Below, in pieces: positions 48,701 through 60,112 of a stretch of 64,000 bases of DNA. Location: contig CM040106.1 in NCBI GenBank assembly GCA_022496805.1, positions 4,712,001 to 4,776,000 on the forward strand. The letters run 5' to 3'. How positions within the stretch are numbered: the stretch's first letter is position 1; each line of letters begins with the position of its first letter. A program made the translations under genes and the position numbers. Under the pieces are notes generated by a model. That model was not told the origin of the DNA. It did no database searches and saw nothing but the letters and a program-made list of their open reading frames with translations. The DNA is from Pohlia nutans. Taxonomy: Eukaryota > Streptophyta > Bryopsida > Bryales > Mniaceae.

Positions 48701-51700
48701 AGGCAAATGGAATTTATTGCGAAGAAGTTTATAAACATGATATTTAGCTAAAAAATGTTTGAATCATAACTGTATTCAATCTTAATTATTAATTTGATAT
48801 ATTACTATATTACTTTATTTGTAAGAAATTTCAAAAATCTTGTATTTTTACATAATTTATGATTTCACAGCATCATAGTTCTAAAACCATATGATATGGT
48901 TAAATATAAACTTAATAAAGTGCATGACTATTTTTTTTAATAGAATTTTTTCAATACGTACTCTTTTGTTACTATAATGTGACCATGTGTCGAATATGTT
49001 AAATTAAGAAAACATTCAATTTTTGAATTTGACCTATATAGCACATAATTGTTATGTATCAACATGCAATCTATAACACCATGTAATATTTGTAATTTTG
49101 CAATATTTTTTTCATTACATAAAGGATATTTTTCTAAAATTTGGAAAGTTTGGAAAGTAATACCCAAATTTGACCATTTTCCAAATACTCGTGTACTTAA
49201 TAATCACTTTCATGATGGGCTTACAAATGGTAATTTACTATCTTTCACGACTCACAATGTTAATTTCAAATTTTTCATAATTGACAGAAGGACAAATGAA
49301 TGTCATGTCTATCATAGATGTTAGATAAAGCTCTTTCTCAACACTTATTGGGGATATTTGTGAAATATTCTAAAAATTTCATGGAATGTTAAGATTAATT
49401 TCAACATTTTTTTAAGGTTTGGTAACGTAGGACATATCCTACAAGACTGAGTATGCCATCATTGAATGATAAAGTGCTTGCAATCTATACTACCGTAGCC
49501 AGGTAGCACCCTAAGCACCTCTGTCGAATATTTATTTGTCTAAAAATATATTTTGACAAAAACAATACTCATAAATACATTTTTTCCTTAACAGATTCTT
49601 CTTAAAATAATTTTCCAAAATTTTCGTCATCAATTTTAAGAATTATTTTTGGCCGAAGGTGCTACCTGGCTACAGTAGATGTATTCATTATTTATGTTTT
49701 GAAATACAAAAGTACAGTTAAGAACGCAAGTGATTCCTGGTTTCAATGGAATGGGCACCCCCGGGTTGCAAATCATAAGGCTGCTCTAGAAATCCATTCA
49801 ACATTTATCTAGCATGTTAGAGGACATTTAGTGATAGCATTATGACCTCATTTGTCAAAGTTGCCTGCAACGTGAATTCTAGAGAGCGTATGTCTACAGA
49901 TTTGTTTTGAGAAATGTAGCCAAAATTGGTCGTCTTAATTGCAAAATGTGTGGGGTTTGGAGCAGCAATGAGGAAGAAGCCTTGAATCTTCTCTTTGTTG
50001 GTGATACCAACAGAATTATCAGCTCCACTCCTATGAACATGGCCAGTTCACGATCGCACTGTATATTCACAGCGCATATCCTTGCATGCAAAGTTGGGAA
50101 GGAAACTGTTCGCAAATCAAAGCTTAACCTTGTGGATCTTGCTGGTTCCGAGCGTGTGTGGAAGACGGGAGTTGATGGCCAGGTACTTTCTCAATATTTG
50201 AAGTTTTTAGTTGGCAGCAGAAATGTCTTTAAGCGTATTCTTAAAAATCAGACATTCACGAAATCTAATCTCTAATATGCTAGTGACTGGTGCAGATTCT
50301 AAGGGAGGCTAAGTACATCAATCTGTCTCTGCACTATTTGGAACAGGCATTGCTCTCCCACGCTTCTAATTCATCGTAAGAAATGACCTTAGAGTTGGAC
50401 ACTCTCTTCAACTGGAAGATGATTTCATGTACTTTGTGCAGGTCATCTTAGCCTTACAGGAGAAATATCAAGGGAAAATGCGCTCCCACATTCCTTACCG
50501 TAACTCGATGGTGACTTCCGTTCTGCGAGATTCGATTGGAGGCAACTGCCGCACGGTATACTCACCTTTTCAGGAGAGAATGGATGCAACCTCTATTTGT
50601 TGCTTGGTGCAGCAATTACATTGACTACATGATTTGAATCTGATACGACAGTGAAACAGGACAAATACAAGAGCTGTCTACCACTACACATAATTTAAGA
50701 AGTGTTGAGTCACTGCCGTTAAGTCAAAACTTGTCCTCCTCATCAGGGTCGTCACGTCTAACACTATTTTCCAACTTGACTACGTCTGACGTCGACTGCC
50801 TAATTAAAAAAAGTGTCGGATATGTTACACAACCTGGATGAAATATTCTCGAATATCGTATCACATTCTAAAATATTGTAGTTATATTTTATGAATTTAT
50901 GCTTGTCTGACAAATGGGAATCGTTCGACATTTTTTCTATTGGTCGAGTAAGACAATCCTGCTCCTCATTGCAGGTGATGATAGCAACAGTGACACTGGC
51001 ACAAGATCAGTTGCCAGAAACCATCTCCACATGCCGTTTTGCCCAGCGCGTGGCGATGATTTCAAATCAGGTGCGAGTCAGAGTTTTTGGTTATAAAAAA
51101 GGATCTTACTTTAACCCCCTCTCCTAGATCTTATGTTGGCCAAGAATGAACTTTGTCTGAGAGGTTTTGAATAAGAGGCAGAGATTGATAGTCTGCGGAC
51201 GGGAAACATCTAAGAAGCATACTTAATTTCATGTTCGATCAGCCAACAGAATCCTTCTCTAATCTTATGTGTGACTTGAACAGGTAATACTCAACGAGGA
51301 GATCGACCCCAATTTATTGATCAAGCGACTCAAGCAACAAATTCGCGAGTTGAAGGTATAATCCAGTATGTTTCTTCCTGTGAGCACAGCATAACATTCA
51401 GTAGCCATTGTGACTGCTGCCTCCCTTCAACAGAATGATGTGGAATATCCCACATCATTTCATCCTCCCAATGAAATGATGTGGGATATTCCACATCAAA
51501 TCAATAGCTATGGAGGCACGTGGCATTAAGCAAGAGCAATCAACCATGGAGAACAGTCATCGAAAGCACTCATTCAATCACAATTCAACAGTGTTTTGTA
51601 ATTGTATATTTTGATTCCATCACAATTCAATAGTGTTTTGTAATTGTTTATTTGATTCAATAGTTCATTCAATTACAAATCACTGGTCACTCCACATGTA

Positions 51701-52841
51701 AAGGTGGATGAAACTAAAAGGCACCTTCTTGGAAGGCTACTGAATGTTATGAGACGTCAAAGCTTCGGTACGTGATATAGAAAATGGCTACAAAACTTAA
51801 TTCAAGTAGTGCCAGACGCACTAATTGTTTCATTATTGTGCTTTTATCTAGGATACATTTTCTTGTCTTTTTGATGGCTACCGTACATGGAAGGCAAGGT
51901 CAGCACTTTCATGTCGAACAATTAATAAAAGTTGAAACAGTTGAGGTCAGCACTTTCAAAAGTAATTATTAAGAAATTGGCTATTAATAGCTAACATTAA
52001 AAAAAAATCGCTCGCTAAAAATTTTATTTTATTTTTTGCTTATGATTTTTGCTAAGAGTTATGTTTTCATCCACTTCTGAGTGTTATTTTTTATCGACTT
52101 TTTATTGACTTTATTTTTGTTGATTTCGATAAAATACTTAATAAAATTATTTATTTTTTCAGTATCTTTTTGGGGAATTATTTTCTGCCGAGTCTGCCTT
52201 CTACGTACTGTACCAGGAGAAGACATAAGCATCTTTTTCCTTAAATCATTTAAAATTTTAAAATAAAAATTATTTCCATAAAAAAGAATGAAATATAAAT
52301 GAATTAGTGCATCTTCTTACAAATTAAAGCAGAATTAGTGCATCTTCTTACTAATTGACGTCTTCTACTAAAAACAATTATAGTTTCCTAAACTACCCTC
52401 AAGATGGGCTAGGGGTGCTTTTTAGCATCTGCAAGTCAAGAGTTCAAATCCCCAAGTTGGTCAAAGGCTCTTCTGTATGATGCACTCTAGTGCAACCTTT
52501 GGGATTTGTCTTGGGGTTATTCGTATGGTGTGCCAAAATATATAATATAATATAATATAATATAATATAATTCAAATTTCAACAAACCCCGGGCATGTGC
52601 CAAAGGTATACTTCGCCCATGACTGTTTTTATTAAAATTTATGGTTGCTAAACGTGCATTTGGTGGAGTCCTTACTCATATTTCTCATCAAAGATTTTCT
52701 TGTGGTTACAGGAAGAAATTGCTTTGTTGCGTGGAATAACCGAAAATCACCCTCCCTTATCTCCAAGTGAACTTGAAAATATTCGCAGTCGAATCATTGG
52801 CTTTGTCAGCGACAAAAGTGTTGATGCGGATCTTCATTGTG
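42709..52841 (+). CDS. Kinesin-9 family motor (KIF6-type), 3' end missing
   Basis: Nine exons: 42709-42945, 43834-44106, 44643-44707, 49966-50182, 50296-50346, 50442-50555, 50975-51070, 51284-51355, 52712 to about 52841. They join in frame with no stop, about 418 residues. Motor landmarks: TIDIFLRVRPI, P-loop GYNGTIFAYGQTGSGKT, FSYLEVYNEMGYDLLNPDHE, switch I NMASSRSHCIF, switch II VDLAGSERV, and SHIPYRNSMVTSVLRDS. YINLSLHYLEQ, where most kinesins have NKSL..L, marks kinesin-9, and ETISTCRFAQRVAMI favours KIF6 over KIF9. These ATP-driven microtubule motors work in cilia and flagella, so sperm flagella are the likely site here. Exon 4 has tandem acceptors (AGCAG); 49966 keeps the usual family length. 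Intron 5 uses a GC donor. Tail exons were not found; the exon 9 end is a guess among several GT sites. Start codon choice rests on ATG context only. Confidence 0.9.
43007..43270. repeat. Dispersed repeat in kinesin intron 1
   Basis: TTAACCCCTCACCGCCCAA, a palindrome ATGCATATTTTGCAT and TTTCTCATCCATC match 13456-13700. Starts with TTAACCCC as piggyBac-like elements do, but the other end was not found. Confidence 0.5.
44824..46035 (+). mobile_element. piggyBac-like non-autonomous element, copy A
   Basis: 1,212 bp between TTAA sites at 44820-44823 and 46036-46039, with ends CCCCTAAAGGACC and GGTCCTTTAGGGG, inverted repeats of 13 bp without mismatch. Lies in kinesin intron 3. It shares sequence, inverted, with copy B at 57069-58240, including a segment read as MRVSGV.N.GMGW on one strand (45270-45485 minus here). 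No transposase. Confidence 0.85.
46225..46880. repeat. Imperfect repeats in kinesin intron 3
   Basis: A block containing CTAAAGTTGTTTTGT followed about 30 bp later by a GAGAGTTATG-like string recurs near 46344, 46501 and 46808. GGAAGGTAGTTYGTTT starts two of the blocks (46230 and 46697). Confidence 0.55.
46881..49489. other. AT-rich intron sequence
   Basis: Kinesin intron 3. Contains an (AAAT)n run at 47264-47292 and a TATATTTTATATTTTATAT-like run at 47785-47835. No exon or element ends seen. Confidence 0.45.
49490..49678. mobile_element. Small TIR element (MITE) in intron 3
   Basis: 189 bp with ends CTACCGTAGCCAGGTAGCAC and, inverted, CTACTGTAGCCAGGTAGCAC, about 21 bp with a single mismatch. 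No coding capacity; the target duplication is unclear, so the superfamily is open. Confidence 0.7.
51436..51498. repeat. Perfect 28-bp inverted repeat, 7-base loop
   Basis: Arms 51436-51463 and 51471-51498 are exact reverse complements; the loop is CCTCCCA. Each arm holds its own near-palindrome (GATGTGGAATATCCCACATC). It lies in kinesin intron 8, so the transcript can form a long hairpin. Confidence 0.9.
51576..51660. repeat. Two direct repeats of about 45 bp
   Basis: ATCACAATTCAAYAGTGTTT followed by TGTAATTGT.TATTT.GATTC occurs twice in a row in intron 8, with a third partial copy after it. Confidence 0.7.
52395..52572 (+). mobile_element. SINE-like sequence
   Basis: GATGGGCTAGGGG (A-box-like) is followed about 30 bp later by GAGTTCAAATCCCC (B-box-like), as in tRNA-derived SINEs. 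The segment ends in a simple tail, (TATAA)n at 52541-52572. No target duplication was found. Confidence 0.4.
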
Positions 52842-53039
52842 GTGGTTCGTTTAACTTGCTTCAATGCCGCACCTTAATATTCTGTAGAATTTGATTACGC
52901 AGTACAATCAACGTGTAGAATTGATAAAATGCTGTGTAGAGCCCGCGACGCAGTGTTAATTTTTAACATGCTCTACTCTGGATCAAATTTTTTTGGCTTT
53001 TCATTTGACAGACAAAATTTGAAAATGACAGGTGGGCAA

Positions 53040-53268
53040 TGGTATGATATGGGCACCACTTTTACGCGTCTCACATAGTGTAATTTATGTTTAACATATT
53101 TTATTTGTGCTAGAAATTTCATGCTACTTATTTATATAGTTACAGTTATCATGTTTATAACACCTTCTAATTTTGTAAATTTTCAATGTTTTATTCCTTA
53201 CCAAAAAGATATTTCTCAAAAATCACATTATTTTTGAAGGGGGTACCCATATCAGGCCATCATCCAGA
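53040..53268. mobile_element. Possible small TIR element
   Basis: ATGGTATGATATGGGCACC at the left and GGGTACCCATATCAGGCCAT at the right are imperfect inverted repeats about 230 bp apart. No clear target duplication. Confidence 0.4.
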
Positions 53269-56200
53269 AGTCAAAAGTTTTTTTTTACACCCTTTTCTTT
53301 TATAGAAATGTAAAGGTGAAACACTTATGGCAATGCTAAATTTTTGAGAAAAGGCATTTTTAGATACACTTTTTTAATGCAAATAATTTAACTTCCATTT
53401 TTGCATTGTATAGGGATAATCTTTGTAACTCAAAAATTTCCTAAACGTACCTCATACCAATTTGAGAAGAAACAATTTGGTTAGAACACATATTCTACCA
53501 ATTCTTGACATAAGCACATGTTAAAAAATGAAATTTAATGTATTTGAAAGAGATTTAAAGGTACATATCATATTTAAAACTCTAGGATCTCTTGGGTTGA
53601 AGTTCCAAAAACAAACACAATTATCCTAGTTGGTTATGACTTGCAATGCTAAATTTTCTACAATAGTAAAAATTGGAAATATCCAACTTTGAATGCTGAA
53701 ACTAATTCAAGCATAATGATATAAACCGAAAATAACATTTATAATAGAAATAACATGTTTTCAAAAAAATTCATTTAAGAAATTTTGACAAGAAAATTCA
53801 TTAAAAAAAATATTGAAAAAAAGCTCTTGTTGAATACCACTTCACAAAAAGATTAGTATCGATACAAATGTATGCATTTTAACAAAAGAAATAGCTTAAC
53901 ATTACAATATTGTTAAATGCAAGAATGGAAATAATTTTGAAAGATGTAAAGGTGTTGTAGTATTGCTATATTGTTGCAACACTGCAATAAGCCCAAACAG
54001 TTCCTAGTTTTTTGCTCTTCAATATTGTTTTTGCAACTTTTCTTGAATTCTTAGTTTTCTCCTTTTTCTCATCAAATTGAATTTAACGGATAAGCGTTTT
54101 CTTCATATATCATTTGACAGACATTGTTTTGAATCATTTATTGTTTGATGGACATTTTATGTGTTTTCTTTGGACGGGTTAAAAACATTTATGTCGCAAA
54201 TGTGACATATGATGCGCATTGACAAGTGAAAAAACAAGACTTGCCCCTAACCCTCTCAAAAATGTGGTCATTTGACCTCATACATTTGTTCATAAAAAAG
54301 TTACATTTTCCAATGCACTTTCTAGTTTATAGTGAAGTTTCTTTTTTATAAATTAGTTGACTTTGTTGTTGTCAAATCTATAGCGGTCCATTTCTTCACT
54401 ATTTTTATATTCTTTTGTGAAAACATAAATATTTTAGAAATCCATCTCTCTTATCTTGTAGTTCTAAGTCATTTGAAATAAGTATCAAATAAATTATGCT
54501 TTTTAAAGGTTTTCTAATAGTATTTATAGTACCATCATCAATTCAATAGTAGTGGAAATCTTTGCTATAATCATAGACAAAGAAAATCACTATACTTTTT
54601 TTCTAAACATAAATTGATATAGTATATGTTATTGCCACGATTATGGTAGCCTAATCCACATTCAATTCATCCTAAATGTGATTATCAATGACCAAAATGT
54701 CTTAAAATTTAATATCTTTTGTTTTGTAAATGTTAATCTACAAAATCATTGGTGTACATTACTTTTGTTTCAAAACTCTTCAAAGATACTATTAATGTTA
54801 TCAGTGTTTCCATAGTTACAAGATCAATGGCATGATAAAAAATCAAAGTAATAATACAATGTAAGTAATTATGCAATATGAATTTTGTACTTTAGATTAT
54901 AAATGTATTATGTGTGTGGGATGCATCATTCTCAACAATGAAAACATTGAGTGCACCAAAAAATGCTAAAATGGAACATCTATACACTAATCTCTAAAAG
55001 ATTGCTCAATCCATTTTGGGTTGGTGGATAGTTTCAAACTATCACTACTTACAATAAAATAAAAATTGTTATTTAGATTTCTTTGGAAATACCTCAACAA
55101 AGTCATTTTATTTTACAATGATCATATTTGACAATACCTAAACGCATATTTCAAATGAATTATCAAGATGGAAGTAAATCTAATTTTGATAGTGTTGATT
55201 TTCAATTCATAATTGACAATGAAAGAACAAGTTTATATATTTAAACAATAGAAAAACTTCAAAATTTTATTGTAATAGAATCATCTCATTTCAAACCTAT
55301 TTCAACAGTTTTCAAACCTATTTATTTGTTTGTATATAAATTCATAAAGAATTTGGAAATTAAGGTTCCAAATTCTATATTAAAATATTGGTGATAACTT
55401 GTAAATTTAATTCTATAAACAAGACCCAAATTCAAAATCTACAACTTTTCTTTTTTCACCAACTTCAAATTTTCCTCTTTTTTGTGTAATATACTAAATC
55501 TTTTCAAATCTTCAAAAATAACGAGACGCTCTACCTTTTGGCAATTAAGGGAGGTATTTACTTTTTATCATATTTTTTAATTTTTTATGTTTGTGATAGC
55601 ACCTTCAATTTGGGCTACTATAAGGCCAACAAGAACGTACTTTGTATTAATGGTTCAAAATGATCACTACCATTGATTTCAAAAATATAGGTGAGTCCAA
55701 AGATAGTAAGTAGTTGATTGCCCGGGGGTGCACTTTTTTATGTGTGTGAGGAACCATATGAGTGCATAAGAGGGGATTAATTTAATATCAATGTACAATA
55801 CAAGATACACATGCATTAGTCAATTTTGCATTAGTCAAGATGTTGAGCACATGTATTTATATGGTTGGGCTTACATCACGGCTTACATACAAGCTTTATT
55901 GAATTTAAGCCAAGATGGATGAAATATGAACAAAAAACGAAGCATGGCACATAAGTCAACTTCAACAAAATCATGGTTTGTTAGCAAGATTTTTAGAATG
56001 CATACAAGATATGGTAATCGATGGATAGAATATAGGGATCCAATCGATTTGATAGTTCATCTATCAAACATGAAGGTTAGTTTGTGCTGATAGCAAAAGT
56101 TTAGTCAATCAAAATGTATATATGATGTTAATGATCATGACATTGTAAGTCTAGAAATGGTCTTTGCATTAGCCAACATAATTTATAATGTTCAATCAAA

Positions 56201-56716
56201 CATGTATAAATTACATCTTGGGAATAATTCTTTATTGAAATTTTGAATATAAAATAAAAAAATTGCATTTTACATAACAAAAGGGGTTTCTACCACTTCA
56301 TTTAATTTTTGTATATTCACGTTGTAGGTTTAATTTTTTAATTTTTTTTCATATAAACATATATTTCTCCGTTTGTTATAACTGAAGTTTCTTTGTATAC
56401 AAGTCTTTGTATTAGTAAAAATATTGAGTATAGGGATATTTAAAAGGGGTCATGAACGCATGTGATTCCAAGGTTTAATGAAGAGTGCATCTCGGGTTTA
56501 TTGCTAGTATAAAAAAATATAATATTATTTAAATAAAATCAAATTTCCAAAAATTATATGAAAAAATGATTTTAATTTTTTCCAAAACTATTTGAAAATG
56601 TTCTCTTTTTAATAATGTTACTTGTAGATATATCAGAACCTTCTAATTATGCTCAAAGTTAAAGGATAATACAAAGGGTGACAACCACAAGATTATCAAA
56701 AAGCCTTCTGGGGGAA
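53269..56716. other. AT-rich sequence without recognised features
   Basis: Looked for further kinesin exons on the plus strand and for element ends; none could be supported. If the kinesin gene continues, this would be intron. Confidence 0.4.
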
Positions 56717-56720
56717 TTAA

Positions 56721-57064
56721 CCCTTAAATGTCAAAGTAAGCCCCATGGTCTTATTTATGAGAAAATAATGAAGAATAAAGTGGATTATCTCAACCAAATC
56801 AAATGAGGATTGGTGCAGGAAAGCTACTGAAAAAACGATCTAAATTCGAAATTTGTGCCTCATTTGGAAGATTGTGGAAACATTGGCAAGCAATCAAAGT
56901 TATCAAAATGAATAGGACTTGAGGTTGAGGCAACATTCCTACAATGTTGGCCAACTGTGGCGAGCAGAGCTGTTTTTTCATTTTTATTTTTATTTTATTT
57001 TTTCCCCTCCAAATGTTTAGATGCCTTCTGGGCTGCCCCGTCAAGGCCTCTTGACGTTTAAGGG
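56721..57064. mobile_element. piggyBac-like MITE, copy C
   Basis: 344 bp between TTAA sites at 56717-56720 and 57065-57068, ends CCCTTAAATGTCAA and TTGACGTTTAAGGG, inverted repeats with one mismatch over 14 bp. Its right TTAA is also the left TTAA of copy B. Confidence 0.8.
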
Positions 57065-57068
57065 TTAA

Positions 57069-58240
57069 CGTCTAAAGGACCAAATGTCCTAACTAGGACA
57101 TTTAGAGAATAGGGTAGGTTCTAGTGAACATAATTTTGATTGAATTTTTAAAGGAAATTTAATAGTAGATTCCTCAATGTCCCACAAAAATGAATGTTCT
57201 TTTTTTTTAATTTTGACACTATATGTGGAAGTTATGAGGGGAAATGTGTTTTTTGGGAGAAAAGACAGCAGGGCAATAGAGAAATAGTTGAATTTTGAGG
57301 GGAGCAACAAGCTGGACGAAGTGTGGAAAATGGAGTGGCTTGTGGGGTGTAGAAGACCACCCCATTTTCCGCACTCATTAAAAAAATAAAAAATAAAGAA
57401 TAAAAATTAATGATTAAAATTTATTATTTTAAACTAAAAATTATTATTATAAGTTTTTATTTTTATTTTTTATTAATATTTTTTTGGTTTTTATTTTGAA
57501 GCAAAAAGAAACGATTAAAAATATAAACAAAGAAACCATCCAATGAAAGAGTGCTACATGGCAATCCACCTTGAGAGTTAGTGGGGTCTTGAACTTTGGA
57601 ATGGGTTGGGTGAGGTGGCACTTCGATTCTTTTCCTTTCTCCTTTATTTCCCCCCTAACCCCCAGAATTCTTAAAAAACATGTCATATGTCTTTTAAAAC
57701 TAGGAGATTGGTTTTTTTTTTCAAACTCTTTTTGCCGTTCTATAGAGGGTGGAATGTATGTACGTTTCACCGCTCGGATTCATGTTTAAATAAAAAAAGT
57801 AAAAAATATTGCAATTCCAAAAAGAAAGAGTCTTTTTTAACTTTTAATCTCCCAACAAATGCAGGGTGTTCTTCAATATCCTAAACATGATCTCAAAACA
57901 CAACAAAAATTGGTACACAACTAAGTAACATCATATAAAATGTGAAAGTGAAGTGCGACAAGTTTTGGTAGTGAGGTTTACTTATTGTAGCCATATTCAA
58001 ACGCATCTAAAATTTTCCAGCATGTGTTTTTTTCAGGTGATTTTTTCCATCAAATGCAATTATCTTGCAATCCGTGCAGTCAAAATCAATGAAGTTTGTT
58101 GTGCATGTTTATCAAATAGTTTAGGACAAGATCTTATGCTAAGAAGGTTAAAAACGACATTTTTTGGTATATTTGCATAGGGAGTAAAAATGACAGCATT
58201 GGAGTGTTTTTGGAGGAAAAACACTCTGGTATTTTAGGGG
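57069..58240 (-). mobile_element. piggyBac-like non-autonomous element, copy B
   Basis: 1,172 bp between TTAA at 57065-57068 and 58241-58244, in inverted orientation to copy A. Shared blocks include the near-end GACCAAATGTCCTAACTAGG and GTGTTTTTGGAGGAAAAACA, and a 57571-57789 reading MRVSGVLNFGMGW like the one in copy A. No transposase. Confidence 0.82.
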
Positions 58241-58244
58241 TTAA

Positions 58245-60112
58245 TTGTTTTTTGATATGATTTCAATTCATATTATAATAGACATTAAAGTTCAAAGAAT
58301 TTTTTCACTTTGATATAAAAAAATAAAAAATAATGCCAAATTTAAAGTTGCTTGAGCTTATTGCTAGGAGTGTCTTTCTAAAGATATGTTGCAACTCTAA
58401 AATTTCTTCTATAAGATCTATTGCAATTCTACCCTCTTGCCTACAATTCTTTCATAATGATAAAAGTGCTGCCACAACAATGAATTTTTTTCAAAAACCT
58501 TAGACATCAATTTCTTAGGGAAAAGATGCTCAAAACCTTTCCAACATCAGTCTTTAGAAAGCATTGATTCAAAAGTGCCAAAAAAAAAATCATTTTTATT
58601 TTTATTTTCAAATTCAATAAATCTTAGTATTTATTTTTGTCAAATTGGGTCATTGTAATATTGACAACTATACATTGCATACTAGTCTATATATTAAGGT
58701 TGTTGATGTGTTTCATTTGGTTTATTTTTAGATGTTTGTTGGTTTCCGTACCTTGTATCTAAGTAATTTTTGAGTCAACGGGGGGTTGCTGGAAAGATCC
58801 TAAAGAGTCCTACAAATTAAGTTTTATGCCATGTTTTTTGATGCAACGAAAGATATAGGATTTGAAAGAACTTATGAAATTAAGATTTTAAAAACTAAAA
58901 ATTAGGAAGTTTGGGCCTGTTTAGGACTAACCGAAAGGCCTTGGAAGCGGAGGAGCACAAATCTAAAAGATACAATAAAAGAGTTTGATTTTCAAAGCAT
59001 TATAGTGACAAAAAATTGAAATATTACATTTGAACACTTTCATAGAAGTGTCACAATGATGAAATGAAAATTTCATTTAAAAAATTTCAACAGCCACTTA
59101 GAAAAAAAATAATTTGGAATTACAAAAAAAGATAATCAATTAAAAATAAAGGCATTTAGAAAAAGGATGATTTATCACATATTACATGATCATATGGTGT
59201 AATAGATGGAAGTGGTTAAAAGATGGAGATAAAGTACAAGCTATATCAATGTGGATTTTTGATCGGCTACAATAAAGGAGATTCAATTTGGAATTCAGTT
59301 TAAACTAGGCTACCTTGTTGTGGCTAAAACACTTGGAATATACTCTATGTATTAAAAGAGATGTTTTAATCATTTAATTTTAATTTAATTTTAATTTTGT
59401 GATGGTCCTTCAAATCTTTGCAACCATTAGGTCAATTTGGAGCATACTTAGTACTACTAGAAAGCCCTTAAAAAGTTGTATACAAAACAAATTTCTCTTG
59501 GTTTCAACCCATGTGGGATAAGATATTGAATTCAAAAAGGAATGATCTTTTAAATTACATGAATTTCAAATAAAGGATGAAATAAAGTTTTTTTTTACTT
59601 TTAAACTTGTGTCCTAAAAGAAAGACATGAAATGTGGTTATGAACTCTGATATGTATCATAAAAGAAGAAAATGAAACATAGTTGTGAATTTTGAACTCG
59701 TGAGCCCGAAGCAAAGCATAAAATATTCAAGTATCAGAGAAATATTGAATTTAGTCAACATTGAAAGAAGACCTTTGAGTTAAATCAAAGAATTTTGAAC
59801 GTCTTTGAAGAGATATGTTGCAATCTCCCATCGTTGACATGTACAATAAGACTAGATTTTTTGTAGAATTTAGACCTCCTGCACATTGTAAGGTTTTTGA
59901 AATTTACAAAATAGTTGTTGAAATAAACTTTCCAAGGTCATTCTATTATGTACGATTTTAATATTTTTTTTGTATAATTTGGATTTGATGTTTAATGCAT
60001 CAATTCTAAAATTTACAAAACAGTGATTAAAATGTACTTTTTGAGGTCATTTTGAGATGTCTAGTTTATTCAATTGGATTTGAAGTGATTGGACCGAGGT
60101 TGTTTGTAATAG
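58245..60112. other. AT-rich sequence without recognised features
   Basis: No convincing frame or element end. The LINE reverse transcriptase text to the right loses its match near 60080. Confidence 0.4.
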
